Source of the DNA: Candidatus Anaerostipes excrementavium
GTDB lineage: Bacteria > Bacillota > Clostridia > Lachnospirales > Lachnospiraceae
Assembly (NCBI GenBank): GCA_019114985.1
Contig: DXEM01000031.1
Span: forward strand, 124,001-188,000
Reading direction: 5' to 3'
DNA length: 64,000 bases
The translations under genes and the position numbers were made by a program. Shown piece by piece: positions 8,682-16,917 of the stretch. How positions within the stretch are numbered: the stretch's first letter is position 1; each line of letters opens with the position of its first letter. The notes under the pieces were generated by a model. That model saw nothing but the letters and a program-made list of their open reading frames with translations. It was not told the origin of the DNA and did no database searches.

Positions 8682-8714
8682 AGGCGGTCTTGCCATAGGA
8701 TGGATTGACCGCCT
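8682..8714 (+). terminator. Possible terminator between the Sir2-like gene and hisH
   Basis: AGGCGGTC (8682-8689) pairs perfectly with GACCGCCT (8707-8714) around a 17-nt loop. The following CTTACTATTTTG is only weakly T-rich, so termination may be partial. Confidence 0.5.
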
Positions 8715-8745
8715 CTTACTATTTTGAAAGAGGAGGAAGCAGCAT

Positions 8746-9351
8746 ATGATCGCAATCATTGATTATGACGCTGGTAATATTAAAAGTGTGGAAAAGGCAC
8801 TGCAGTATCTCGGAGAGAAGGCAGTGATTACGAGAGACCGGGATGAGATCTTAAAAAGTGATAAAGTGATTCTTCCGGGTGTAGGAGCTTTTGGAGATGC
8901 CATGGAAAAGTTAAAGCAATACGGATTAGTGGAGACAATCCATGAAGTCGTGGACCGCCAAATTCCATTCCTTGGAATTTGTCTTGGCCTGCAGCTAATG
9001 TTTGAGAGCAGCGAGGAGGCGCCGGGAGTAGAAGGACTTGGCCTTCTTCCGGGAAAGATTTTAAGGATTCCGAAAAAAGATGGAATGAAGATTCCTCATA
9101 TGGGATGGAATGACCTGAAGATAAAAGAAGGCTCCAAATTATTTGCAGGACTGGAAGAAGATCCATATGTATATTTTGTGCATTCTTTTTATTTGCAGGC
9201 GGAAGATCCATCGATCGTTGCGGCGACGACAGAATACGGTGTGACGATTCACGCATCTGTGGAGAAAGATCACATTTTTGCCTGCCAGTTCCATCCGGAA
9301 AAGAGCAGTACCGTAGGACTTCAGATTCTTAGGAATTTTATCGCATTATAA
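8746..9351 (+). CDS. hisH: Imidazole glycerol phosphate synthase, glutaminase subunit HisH
   Basis: The 201-residue class I glutamine amidotransferase passes ammonia to HisF in histidine biosynthesis. The N-terminus [10 protein letters not shown] is diagnostic. The catalytic triad is visible: Cys79 in GICLGLQLM, and His183 and Glu185 in QFHPEKS. hisF follows 14 bp downstream with its own AGGAGG, giving the usual heterodimer pair. No other his gene is in the window, so the pair stands apart from any larger his operon. Confidence 0.96.
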   Translation: MIAIIDYDAGNIKSVEKALQYLGEKAVITRDRDEILKSDKVILPGVGAFGDAMEKLKQYGLVETIHEVVDRQIPFLGICLGLQLMFESSEEAPGVEGLGLLPGKILRIPKKDGMKIPHMGWNDLKIKEGSKLFAGLEEDPYVYFVHSFYLQAEDPSIVAATTEYGVTIHASVEKDHIFACQFHPEKSSTVGLQILRNFIAL

Positions 9352-9365
9352 GGAGGGGACAAGTT

Positions 9366-10127
9366 ATGCATACAAAGAGGATTATTCCATGTCTGGATGT
9401 AAAAGGCGGACGTGTGGTAAAGGGTGTAAATTTTGTAAATTTAATTGATGCAGGAGATCCGGTGGCGATTGGAGCTGCTTATGATAAAGCCGGAGCGGAT
9501 GAATTGGTATTTCTGGATATTACAGCATCATCAGATGCAAGAAATATTATGATCGATATGGTAAGAAAAGTTGCGGAGACTGTTTTTATTCCGTTTACAG
9601 TGGGAGGCGGAATTCGTACGGTCGATGATTTCAAAGCCATTCTCCGGGAAGGAGCGGATAAGATTTCCATCAATTCTTCCGCCATTAATACGCCGGATCT
9701 GATCAGTGACGCAGCGGACAAATTCGGAAGCCAGTGCGTGGTGGTTGCCATTGATGCAAAGCGAAGAGCCGATGGTTCCGGCTGGAATGTATACAAGAAT
9801 GGAGGAAGAATCGATGTAGGGCTGGATGCTGTAGAATGGGCAATGGAAGCGAATCGCAGGGGCGCCGGAGAGATTCTTCTAACCAGTATGGATTGTGACG
9901 GGACAAAGGCCGGATATGACAACGAACTGACGAGAATCATTGCAGATCATGTGGATATCCCGGTCATCGCTTCCGGCGGAGCAGGGACAAAAGAGCATTT
10001 TTATGATACATTGACGGAAGGAAGAGCTGATGCGGCACTGGCAGCATCATTATTCCACTTTAATGAACTGAAAATATCCGATTTGAAAGATTATCTCGCA
10101 GACAGAGGAATCAGTGTACGCAGATAA
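9366..10127 (+). CDS. hisF: Imidazole glycerol phosphate synthase, cyclase subunit HisF
   Basis: A 253-residue (beta/alpha)8 barrel that converts PRFAR plus ammonia from HisH to imidazole glycerol phosphate and AICAR. The N-terminus [16 protein letters not shown] contains the catalytic Asp11. The VVVAIDAKR segment carries the second catalytic Asp (about 130), and GGGIRT and ASGGAG form the phosphate sites. These canonical residues argue for the normal histidine reaction rather than the WbuZ-type sugar amination role of some hisF paralogues. A gene of unrelated type follows 36 bp later. Confidence 0.96.
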   Translation: MHTKRIIPCLDVKGGRVVKGVNFVNLIDAGDPVAIGAAYDKAGADELVFLDITASSDARNIMIDMVRKVAETVFIPFTVGGGIRTVDDFKAILREGADKISINSSAINTPDLISDAADKFGSQCVVVAIDAKRRADGSGWNVYKNGGRIDVGLDAVEWAMEANRRGAGEILLTSMDCDGTKAGYDNELTRIIADHVDIPVIASGGAGTKEHFYDTLTEGRADAALAASLFHFNELKISDLKDYLADRGISVRR

Positions 10128-10163
10128 TAGATCATATACCAAGGAAAAAGGAAGGAAGAAAGT

Positions 10164-10574
10164 ATGGGAAAAAAAGCAGAAAAAGCGGTAGAAAACTATA
10201 GGAATGGATATACCTGCTCACAGGCCGTGGCCTGTGCATTTTGTGAAGAAGCAGGAATCGATGAGAAAACAATGTTTCGTCTGACAGAAGCCCAAGGAGT
10301 TGGGCTGGGCGGCATGCAGGGACACTGCGGAGCACTTTCAGGAGCAGCTGCCATTTTAGGAGCTGTCAACAGTACAGCAGAATTGGAAAAAACCAATTCA
10401 AAGGGACAGACGATCCAATTGTCCAGAAAGCTGACAGATCGTTTCCGGGAAAAGAACGGATCTGTGATTTGCAAAGAACTGAAAGGAATGGAAACAGGAG
10501 AAATGCTGCGTTCCTGTCCGGGCTGTGTAGAAGATGCAGCGGAAATATTGGAAGATATTTTAGAAAATCGATAG
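10164..10574 (+). CDS. C_GCAxxG_C_C family protein (putative redox/metal protein)
   Basis: A 136-residue protein with the pattern naming this family: TCSQAVACAFC near the N-terminus, then HCGALSGAAAILG, and a C-terminal CPGCVEDAAE. The conserved cysteines suggest metal or Fe-S binding or redox chemistry, but no biochemical role is established for the family. It lies 36 bp after hisF, with its own ribosome site (GGAAGGAAG), and is followed by a strong terminator, so it may be the last gene of the hisHF unit. A functional link with histidine synthesis is not evident. Confidence 0.8.
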   Translation: MGKKAEKAVENYRNGYTCSQAVACAFCEEAGIDEKTMFRLTEAQGVGLGGMQGHCGALSGAAAILGAVNSTAELEKTNSKGQTIQLSRKLTDRFREKNGSVICKELKGMETGEMLRSCPGCVEDAAEILEDILENR

Positions 10575-10580
10575 AAATGT

Positions 10581-10619
10581 AAAAGGAGCATATCATTTGG
10601 ATAGCTCCTTTTCCTTTTT
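10581..10619 (+). terminator. Rho-independent terminator
   Basis: AAAAGGAGC (10581-10589) pairs with GCTCCTTTT (10604-10612) around a 14-nt loop and runs into TTCCTTTTT. Confidence 0.85.
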
Positions 10620-10673
10620 ATGAATGGGTTTCTGGAAGATTTAGTTGGTATGCCTGGCTTCCATATTCAGAAC

Positions 10674-11474
10674 TTATGGTAAATTACATCGGATTTCAAA
10701 TATTGGATCAGTGTAACGATATCTTTTAGAAAATAGTTCGACTTCAATTACGACCTTTTCATAATCTTGTTCAAATAACGAAGGAAATATATGAGGAGCC
10801 TTCTTAATATTGCTTTCTGTTGATATACTGCACAAATATTCGCCGCCGGGGATGCGGATGATTTGTGGGAAATCGCTGAGAGGACTTCCGGATTCCCGGA
10901 TATCGATAAAGAGATAGGATTTAACTTCCTGACCTTTCCAAAGCAGGAGCTGGCCAGTGTTATATCCTGCCCGTAGTCCGTGAGACTCTACATCGGCAAT
11001 CAAATGGTAGACCGCAGTATGGAAATTGGAGTCGCTCTGTATTCCTTCATACGGAATGGCCCAGCACAGTCGTTCAGGAAAGCTGCCTTTGGTAAGAATA
11101 CCTTCCTGACATTCTGCGGCATGGGTCAATTCTTTTTGTACGTCTTCCAGGAAAGTCAGACGTTTTTGTATACGTTCCATCTTCTTATTTGTTAAATGAA
11201 TTCCATATTCTATCAATTTAGAGTAGTCAATTTGTTCGTCCTCTTCCAGTAAAAAGTTCCGAAATTGCTTTAGAGGGATATCCAATTCTGAGCAGTATTG
11301 GATGGCTTCTACAATCTTCATATGTTGAAAGGTATAATAGCGATATCGGCTGTTGGGATCCACAAACGCCGGCCGCAAGATCCCTATTTTTTCGTAATAG
11401 CGAAGGGATTGGATATGGACGCCTGTTAGTTTTGATAACTTGCCAATAGAAAATAAACGACTTTTATCTATCAT
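10674..11474 (-). CDS. MerR-family transcriptional regulator with effector-binding domain
   Basis: A 266-residue regulator. The N-terminus FSIGKLSKLTGVHIQSLRYY is a MerR winged helix-turn-helix, followed by the dimerisation coiled coil (about residues 75-115). The remaining 150 residues, ending in a GyrI/BltR-like beta-rich region, probably bind a small ligand, as in the multidrug sensors BmrR and BltR. It is transcribed divergently from a MATE exporter. The intergenic region carries a 19-bp-spaced promoter with a central dyad, the classical MerR activation site, so it most likely induces the exporter in response to a drug or metabolite (inference). Confidence 0.88.
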   Translation of the reverse strand: MIDKSRLFSIGKLSKLTGVHIQSLRYYEKIGILRPAFVDPNSRYRYYTFQHMKIVEAIQYCSELDIPLKQFRNFLLEEDEQIDYSKLIEYGIHLTNKKMERIQKRLTFLEDVQKELTHAAECQEGILTKGSFPERLCWAIPYEGIQSDSNFHTAVYHLIADVESHGLRAGYNTGQLLLWKGQEVKSYLFIDIRESGSPLSDFPQIIRIPGGEYLCSISTESNIKKAPHIFPSLFEQDYEKVVIEVELFSKRYRYTDPIFEIRCNLP

Positions 11475-11488
11475 TTCTGCTTTACCTC

Positions 11489-11519
11489 TTGACTCTGATA
11501 CTATATTAGACTTTATAAT
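11489..11519 (+). promoter_or_regulatory. MerR-type promoter (19-bp spacer) with operator dyad, MATE gene
   Basis: TTGACT (11489-11494) and TATAAT (11514-11519) are separated by 19 bp, the over-long spacing that MerR proteins correct by untwisting DNA. Within the spacer, TCTGATA-CTA-TATTAGA (11494-11510) is a dyad with 6 of 7 matches centred near the middle. Confidence 0.8.
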
Positions 11520-11560
11520 ACGATCTTGTCATAAAGAAGTCAAGAAAAGGAGATCGATAT

Positions 11561-12883
11561 ATGGATATGTTAAAGGATAGTATCGGAAAGCTATATTTGA
11601 AATATTTGCTTCCATCTATGTTTTCTGCTTTGGTTACAACAATCTATAGTTTTGTAGATACGATTGCGATTGGGCAAGGGGTAGGTGCAGACGGGGCTGC
11701 CGCCTGTGCAATTATTTATCCGATTTTAGGAATTGCTTCATTGTTTGGGTTCTTGTGTGGGATTGGCGGTTCCGTTCGATTTGCGAAAGCTCGCGGAGAA
11801 GGAAAACAGGAGAAAGCCAATGCTTTTTATACAGCGTCTCTTGTGTTGGTCATTGTACTGACAATAATTGTATGGCCAATGACAGCGGTGTTCAAAACGC
11901 AAATCTTTACGTGGTTTGGCGCGAGCAAAGCTCTTATGCCGCTGGTATTGGAATATGGAGACTGGATTATCTGGACATTCCCTGCTTTTATTTTGTCTGC
12001 CTACTTCACCTGTATGGTACGCTGCGATGGCGCGCCAAATGTCGTGATGGCAGCAGTGGCTGCCGGTGGAATATTCAATGTTTTCGGTGATTGGTTTCTG
12101 GTGTTTCCAATGAATATGGGAATGACAGGTGCGGCGATTGCCACAGCGGGAGGAACTGTCATCCAATTGATGGTGCTCTGTGCATTTCTTTTTACGAAAA
12201 AGAGTCATCTAAAAATTGTAAAGCCGTGGGAACCTTCCAAAGCCGTTTATAAAGCGGTTACAGCGGGATTTAGTGCATCTGTGCTGGAATTTGCGTTCAT
12301 TATATTGACCTGCATTTTAAATAACCAGATTATGAGATATGGAGGGGAAACGGCGCTGTCTGTTTTTGGAGTCATTCTTACTTGTTCCGGAATGTTCCAG
12401 CATATTTATACCGGCGTCGGGCAGGCTATGCAGCCAATTGCTACGACAAATTATGGAGCCGGCAAAAGAAAGAGAATTGCCTATTTGCGCCGTATATCAG
12501 AATGGACAGTGATTGTTATGGGCATATGTTTTATGCTGACGGGAATTTTATTCCCGACTCAGTTGATTCATTTTTTTGTTGATGCGACGCCGGAAGTGCT
12601 GAGAGCCGCACCGACGATCATGAGAATATATTTTCTTTCGTTTCCGTGCATGGGCATCAACATATGGGCTACTTTTTATTTTCAATCCATTATGCGCACC
12701 AGAACATCCGCTGTACTGACGATATTACGAGGAATTGTGATAAGCAGCATATTTTTGTATCTGCTTCCGATCTGGCTTGGAATTAACGGTGTATGGTGGG
12801 CAATGGTTCTGACAGAAGGAATTGTCACAGGAATTACATGTATGTGCATATTCTATGCAAATCGCAAAATGAGCCGAAAATGA
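11561..12883 (+). CDS. MATE-family multidrug/sodium efflux transporter
   Basis: The 440-residue protein has about 12 hydrophobic segments in two homologous halves. Its N-terminus (YLKYLLPSMFSALVTTIYSF, then DTIAIGQGVG) is typical of the MATE family, which exports cationic drugs or metabolites in exchange for Na+ or H+. AAGGAG lies 11 bp before the ATG. The divergent MerR regulator and the 19-bp-spacer promoter imply ligand-induced expression. The substrate cannot be told from sequence. Confidence 0.92.
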   Translation: MDMLKDSIGKLYLKYLLPSMFSALVTTIYSFVDTIAIGQGVGADGAAACAIIYPILGIASLFGFLCGIGGSVRFAKARGEGKQEKANAFYTASLVLVIVLTIIVWPMTAVFKTQIFTWFGASKALMPLVLEYGDWIIWTFPAFILSAYFTCMVRCDGAPNVVMAAVAAGGIFNVFGDWFLVFPMNMGMTGAAIATAGGTVIQLMVLCAFLFTKKSHLKIVKPWEPSKAVYKAVTAGFSASVLEFAFIILTCILNNQIMRYGGETALSVFGVILTCSGMFQHIYTGVGQAMQPIATTNYGAGKRKRIAYLRRISEWTVIVMGICFMLTGILFPTQLIHFFVDATPEVLRAAPTIMRIYFLSFPCMGINIWATFYFQSIMRTRTSAVLTILRGIVISSIFLYLLPIWLGINGVWWAMVLTEGIVTGITCMCIFYANRKMSRK

Positions 12884-12916
12884 TCGAAATCAATCAGGAG
12901 AAAGGTCCATCAGAAA

Positions 12917-13246
12917 TCAAGCTTTGATCCGAGGACCTAAAATGGATGCGATTGCGTCGGTCAGTGTGTAATAATCCTGTATTAAGGAATCCAGATGTTC
13001 TTTTCCGGAAGGTTCCAAATGATAGTAGACACGAGTTTGGCGTTTCCCCACCAATTCTTTGTAATTGGAGATAAAGCCCTGATCTTCTAATTTATATAAA
13101 ATTGGATACATCGTTCCTTCTGCGATTTTGATTTGTCCGTTGGAACGTTTTTTAACAGATTGAGAAAGCTGGTATCCGTAGCAATCCCCTTCTTCCAGAA
13201 TTTTTAACAAAAGCATTTCCAGACGGTATAAATTACGATTGGCCAT
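12917..13246 (-). CDS. PadR-family transcriptional regulator
   Basis: A 109-residue winged-helix protein. ILEEGDCYGYQLSQSV, GTMYPILYKLEDQGFI and RVYYHLEPSGKEHL are the three PadR signatures. Such short PadR proteins usually repress nearby transporter operons and often sit beside genes carrying a HAAS (DUF1700) domain, as here. A promoter for the gene is visible at 13279-13307. Its likely targets are the ABC cassette starting at 13867, perhaps through the 14-bp palindrome at 13772-13785, and its own promoter (inference). Confidence 0.92.
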   Translation of the reverse strand: MANRNLYRLEMLLLKILEEGDCYGYQLSQSVKKRSNGQIKIAEGTMYPILYKLEDQGFISNYKELVGKRQTRVYYHLEPSGKEHLDSLIQDYYTLTDAIASILGPRIKA

Positions 13247-13278
13247 ATAATAATATCCTTTCCGTTTCTTACAAATCT

Positions 13279-13307
13279 ATTATAGCAGTAGAAAATATTG
13301 AAAACAA
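13279..13307 (-). promoter_or_regulatory. Predicted promoter of padR
   Basis: On the minus strand, TTGTTT (13302-13307) and TATAAT (13279-13284) are separated by 17 bp; the start codon is 33 bp downstream. Confidence 0.65.
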
Positions 13308-13321
13308 TCAAAAATAAAAGA

Positions 13322-13372
13322 AAACCATATCTCAAATTTCGTGAAAATGAAAAAAGAGATATGGTTTTTTCT
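13322..13372. terminator. Terminator downstream of the truncated HAAS-like gene
   Basis: AAAACCATATCTC (13322-13334) pairs with GAGATATGGTTTT (13357-13369) and has T-runs on both sides, so it can act on either strand. The stem is closely related to the one at 17593-17640, showing that the terminator was duplicated with the adjoining gene. Confidence 0.75.
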
Positions 13373-13384
13373 TACGAAAAATTT

Positions 13385-13633
13385 TTATTCTGCAGGCAGC
13401 TCTCTAATAATTGTCTCTTCATGTATAATGATGGAATCCTGTACATCTCGGTAGGATTTGTATAAAAGTACAAAATGGGAGCCAAATTGTTCTAACAATT
13501 CTTCGTAAGTGAGGTTTGGGGAAGAATCAATATGTTCCTGAATTCGATCTCTCAGCCTTTTTATAAATTGTCGTTCTCGTTTCCCGTAAACAGGAAACAA
13601 GCGCTTACAATTTCTCAAATATTTTTTTATCAA
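13385..13633 (-). pseudogene. Internally deleted copy of the HAAS-like membrane protein gene
   Basis: The 82-residue product equals the 124-residue protein at 17648-18022 over its first 52 residues and over the later HFVLLYKSYRDVQDSIIIHE segment. It lacks 44 residues in between, which hold the end of the HAAS-like domain and the only membrane helix. The lost 132 bp lie exactly between two GGG triplets in copy B (17734-17736 and 17866-17868), suggesting a microhomology deletion. The frame is kept, and promoter and terminator are intact, so it may still be expressed. Without the helix it is probably non-functional, or a soluble fragment. The last six residues (RELPAE) also differ. Confidence 0.8.
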
Positions 13634-13683
13634 GATAAGTCCTCTCCTTTGTAAATAAATCCTACTTTACTTTACAGTATTCT

Positions 13684-13711
13684 ATTATAACATAAGAACC
13701 ATTTAAAACAA
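13684..13711 (-). promoter_or_regulatory. Promoter of the truncated HAAS-like gene
   Basis: TTGTTT (13706-13711) and TATAAT (13684-13689) on the minus strand have a 16-bp spacer. The same arrangement is conserved in copy B. Confidence 0.6.
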
Positions 13712-13734
13712 TACCTATATAATAAAAGTAATTA

Positions 13735-13761
13735 TTGACAAATGATATATTGTGTTATAAT
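13735..13761 (+). promoter_or_regulatory. Predicted promoter of the ABC cassette
   Basis: TTGACA (13735-13740) with TATAAT (13756-13761) gives a 15-bp spacer; the overlapping TAATAT at 13758-13763 gives 17 bp. Transcription would start near 13768, just before a perfect palindrome. Confidence 0.55.
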
Positions 13762-13771
13762 ATGATTTTAA

Positions 13772-13785
13772 ATTAAGATCTTAAT
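13772..13785. promoter_or_regulatory. 14-bp perfect palindrome, operator candidate for the ABC cassette
   Basis: ATTAAGATCTTAAT is a perfect 14-bp palindrome placed about 10 bp after the -10 box, a typical repressor position. The PadR protein encoded nearby is the obvious candidate, though the sequence does not match the ATGT-N8-ACAT form of classical PadR sites. Confidence 0.4.
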
Positions 13786-13866
13786 AGAAGGCTGTTAGTA
13801 TAGTGATATCACTGAGAGAGGGTGGTAATGTATAAATTGTACGAAGGTATTAACAAGGAGGACTTT

Positions 13867-15507
13867 ATGCGTTTATGGAGGGATACAATAAAAGTATTTA
13901 TGCGTTCTAAAATACTTTTCTTTTCGATGGTCATACTCTATTTTTATTCCATACACTTTACAATGACATATTTTCGTTATCCTTTAGAAGGAAGTATCGT
14001 AACAGCGCAGCTGCAGCAGGCGCTAAAGCTATCATTTTATTTATTTTTGGTGGTTTTATTCTTATCGTATGAGTATTATTTAAAATTTCGGCATCACGGA
14101 ATGGAAGAAGTTCTTGCAGCTGTAAAGTACGGAAAAAAGAAGAAAACACTATGGTGCGCGTTTTTTACAATGACGCTTTGGATTGGAATTTTAACAGTCA
14201 CATTGTGTATTTGTGTGATCATTGCATATTCTTGGTATGGGATCCATGATCCGCATGGAGAGTATCGATGCCATATAATCCAAAATATGATTGTTAATGT
14301 ATTTTTGATCATGGAACTTGGGAATCTGATGGGTCTTTTCCTATCTAAAATAAAGAAGAGGATCATAGCCTATGCAATCATGATTCTGGTTGTATATCTT
14401 GTTTCGCCATATCCGGAAAGAATTGCAGATGCGCAGTGCGTTGCCGGAAATTATACAAGAAGTATCTATCCTATTATAGAATGTTTCAATATCATGCCGC
14501 TGACCAATACAGGTTTTGATACGATTGCCGGATATGGAGAACCGCTTGAAGTGCCGAGGATATCCTTGATTCTTTTTTGGATTGCATGTTTTTGTTTATT
14601 GATTTGTCTATCAGAAAAATGTAAGAAATGGAAAATTACATTTTGCAGTATCGCAGCGATCATTTTGTTTTATGGGTATGCGGCTCCTGCATCTGTGGTG
14701 AATATGAATGGAAATCCTGACCATACAATGGCACATGATCAATATTATTATGAAGCATCATCAGAAACCAAAACCAAAAATAAAAAAGCAAATTATCATA
14801 TTACGTCGTACAATATGGATCTAAAGATTGGAAGGCTTTTGAAGGCAAAGGTAACTATGGAGGTGAGTAAATCTTTAAAACAGTATCCAATGACGTTATA
14901 TCATGGATATCGAATCAATCGCATTTGTGATCAAAGTGGAAATGATTTGGATTATGTCCAGAAAGGCGATTATATTACAATCAATAACCAGTGGGGGAAA
15001 GAGATTAAGAAGATTTCTGTAGAGTATAAGGGATATAGCGCTGCCTATTATTCCAATCACCAGGGAATTTATTTGCCGGGAGATTTTGCATATTATCCGA
15101 GAGAGGGATATATTCCGCTTCATGATGATGAACAAATGGCAATGTCTTCTTGCTTTGTCCGAAAAGACACAAAATTTAAAGTGAAATTAGATTATGGGAA
15201 AAAAGTATATACCAATTTACCGGAAACAAAAGGTGTCTATGAAGGAAAGTGTGATGGATTTACAATCTTTTCAGGATTTTATAAAGAAAAGAAATTTGGA
15301 AATGGAAATCGGCTGATTTATAACTATTTATATGGTGAATGCTATTTGGATGGAGGCATTGATGAGATATGTAAATCAGATGAAAAAAGCCTGGAGGAGA
15401 TTCATAAGCAGGGAGTAACGATTTTTGTTGCGCCAAACGTAAATCAGATGAGGAACCGCGATATAGGAGACCGACAGATTTTATTGAGGAATAGTCCTTG
15501 GTTTTAA
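13867..15507 (+). CDS. ABC transporter permease fused to an M1-peptidase-like N-terminal beta domain
   Basis: A 546-residue protein. The first 275 residues contain about seven membrane helices in the pattern of ABC-2-type permeases. The remaining 270 residues are predicted extracytoplasmic. They contain YHITSYNMDLKIG, TLYHGYRINRI and a following beta-rich stretch resembling the saddle domain that begins M1 aminopeptidases; permease/M1 fusions exist. No HEXXH zinc motif is present: the protein stops at NSPWF, 15 bp before the ATPase gene, so no catalytic domain follows. I start it at 13867, 5 bp after AAGGAGG; an in-frame GTG/ATG at 13822/13828 is an alternative. It may be a natural short form or a truncation. 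Confidence 0.65.
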   Translation: MRLWRDTIKVFMRSKILFFSMVILYFYSIHFTMTYFRYPLEGSIVTAQLQQALKLSFYLFLVVLFLSYEYYLKFRHHGMEEVLAAVKYGKKKKTLWCAFFTMTLWIGILTVTLCICVIIAYSWYGIHDPHGEYRCHIIQNMIVNVFLIMELGNLMGLFLSKIKKRIIAYAIMILVVYLVSPYPERIADAQCVAGNYTRSIYPIIECFNIMPLTNTGFDTIAGYGEPLEVPRISLILFWIACFCLLICLSEKCKKWKITFCSIAAIILFYGYAAPASVVNMNGNPDHTMAHDQYYYEASSETKTKNKKANYHITSYNMDLKIGRLLKAKVTMEVSKSLKQYPMTLYHGYRINRICDQSGNDLDYVQKGDYITINNQWGKEIKKISVEYKGYSAAYYSNHQGIYLPGDFAYYPREGYIPLHDDEQMAMSSCFVRKDTKFKVKLDYGKKVYTNLPETKGVYEGKCDGFTIFSGFYKEKKFGNGNRLIYNYLYGECYLDGGIDEICKSDEKSLEEIHKQGVTIFVAPNVNQMRNRDIGDRQILLRNSPWF

Positions 15508-15522
15508 AAGTGGGGGAAGGAT

Positions 15523-16230
15523 ATGTTAGAGATAAGAAATGTAACAAAAAATTTTCGTCGAAAGAGGGCATTGAATCAAATAAATTGTAAAATAGATTCA
15601 GGAATCTATGGACTGATTGGCAGCAATGGAGCAGGAAAAACCACATTGCTTCGATGTTTGACCGGGCTTTATCGGGTGAATCAAGGAGAGATTTTGTGGA
15701 ATGGGGAAAAGATCCAACAGTCGCGTTCTTACAAAGATTCCATTGGGTATCTTCCACAAAAGTTGGAAGTATTAAAAGATTTAAAAGTAAAAGAATATAT
15801 GGAATATTTTGGGGATGCAAAAGAAATGGATCCTGACCAGATGAAGAAAGAGATACCAGAGATACTAGAACGACTAAATCTGAAAGATCAAATGGAGCAA
15901 AAGGTAAGATCGCTTTCCGGAGGAATGACGCGAAGGCTTGGGATTGCGCAGGCGCTGTTAAATGACCCAAAGTTATTGATTTTTGATGAGCCGACTGCAG
16001 GTTTGGATCCGGAAGAGAGGATGAGATTTAAAAATTTGATAGCAGAATTGGCGGGTGATCGGACGATCATTATTTCTACTCATATTGTGGAAGATATCGA
16101 TGCATTGTGTGATCAGGTGATTGTTATGAAGAAGGGACGATTGCTGGGCACTTATTCTTTGGAAGAACTGCACAAACCAACATTGGAGGATGGATATCTA
16201 TGGATCATGTCAGAAGGAAAGGAATCATAA
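15523..16230 (+). CDS. ABC transporter ATP-binding protein
   Basis: The 235-residue ATPase has Walker A GSNGAGKTT (about residues 35-43), signature LSGGMTRR, Walker B LLIFDEPTAGLDPEE and the switch histidine in ISTHIVED. This order is typical of exporters of the ABC-2 type (bacitracin/lantibiotic resistance or Na+ exporter-like). The ribosome site GGGGGAAGG lies close ahead, and its 3' end overlaps the next gene by 31 bp, indicating coupled translation. It probably powers the permease before it and the membrane protein after it. Confidence 0.93.
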   Translation: MLEIRNVTKNFRRKRALNQINCKIDSGIYGLIGSNGAGKTTLLRCLTGLYRVNQGEILWNGEKIQQSRSYKDSIGYLPQKLEVLKDLKVKEYMEYFGDAKEMDPDQMKKEIPEILERLNLKDQMEQKVRSLSGGMTRRLGIAQALLNDPKLLIFDEPTAGLDPEERMRFKNLIAELAGDRTIIISTHIVEDIDALCDQVIVMKKGRLLGTYSLEELHKPTLEDGYLWIMSEGKES

Positions 16231-16850
16231 AGAGAACCATCAAAGAACAGGGGATCCTATTTTTTGTCCCTTTTATTATAAATGATGTAATGATACCGTT
16301 CATCGTTTGGACTACATATAAAAAATTTGGGACAGCTGATGAGACAAGGAGAGTGATTTTATCTTTTACCCAATATTTTATGCCGTTTTTTGCGGGGTGG
16401 TGGATCTTTTTGAACATGATGAAATATATCGATGGGGAAGGAAATGAAATTTTTTATATCAGGCAAAGATCTAAAATAACAGAAGTGCTGATGTTATATG
16501 GTTTTTATATAGCAGCCAACACATGGCCGTATCTGATCTACAGAAATATACTGCAAAATTCAGGTTTGGAGTGGCTCAGAATATGCATAGAAAGTTTTTT
16601 ATTTGTGTCAATGGTTTACTTTTTCGCTTTTTTATTAAAAAGTATGGCATTTGCTATGATACCGACGGTATGTTATGGTTTTGCTTCTGTATTTGATCGA
16701 GGAATGCATCGGCCGGTATTTTATTATTATGATGAACATGCAGTCAGTACGACAATGCTTCAGCAAAAATATGGACTGCTTTTGTTGATTGCCTGTCTGA
16801 TGCTGTTTGTGGGATATGTTCTGAATCGTAGATTGGAACGATATCATTAG
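16200..16850 (+). CDS. Membrane protein, probable second ABC permease subunit
   Basis: A 216-residue protein with about six hydrophobic segments, starting with a cytoplasmic basic stretch (RRKGIIKRTIKEQG), as expected of a permease half. It overlaps the end of the ATPase gene by 31 bp in another frame, with GGA-rich sequence ahead of its ATG. I do not recognise a named family. Position and topology suggest it pairs with the preceding permease in one exporter. A 36-codon gene follows after 67 bp. Confidence 0.65.
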   Translation: MDHVRRKGIIKRTIKEQGILFFVPFIINDVMIPFIVWTTYKKFGTADETRRVILSFTQYFMPFFAGWWIFLNMMKYIDGEGNEIFYIRQRSKITEVLMLYGFYIAANTWPYLIYRNILQNSGLEWLRICIESFLFVSMVYFFAFLLKSMAFAMIPTVCYGFASVFDRGMHRPVFYYYDEHAVSTTMLQQKYGLLLLIACLMLFVGYVLNRRLERYH

Positions 16851-16917
16851 CACCGAAACTTAGAAATAAAAGCCACGTTAAAACAAACATATAGTATAAA
16901 CTAGGAGGATAAGAAAA

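Larger units (their letters stand above)
13322..13711. repeat. Direct repeat, copy A (promoter, HAAS-like gene with 132-bp deletion, terminator)
   Basis: This stretch matches 17593-18100 over the terminator, the coding region and the promoter. The same order and orientation occur about 4.3 kb apart. Copy A lacks 132 bp present in copy B. The two copies have drifted at many positions, so the duplication is not recent. Confidence 0.85.

Noticed and set aside
9366-10127. HisF as a WbuZ-type sugar amination enzyme
   Set aside because: All residues of the normal histidine enzyme are kept, and no surface-sugar genes are adjacent.
11488-11544. CTTGACT/AGTCAAG inverted repeat flanking the MATE promoter
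   Set aside because: The 43-bp separation and use of the -35 bases make chance pairing likely; the internal dyad explains MerR control better.
12904-12939. AGGTCC/GGACCT hairpin at the MATE-padR junction
   Set aside because: The stem is short with a large loop and overlaps the padR coding end; support as a terminator is too weak to list.
13805-13830. T-box-like AGAGAGGGTGG before the ABC permease gene
   Set aside because: Only the GGGTGG core resembles a T-box; the following ACCGCG, a terminator and an amino-acid-related gene are all missing.
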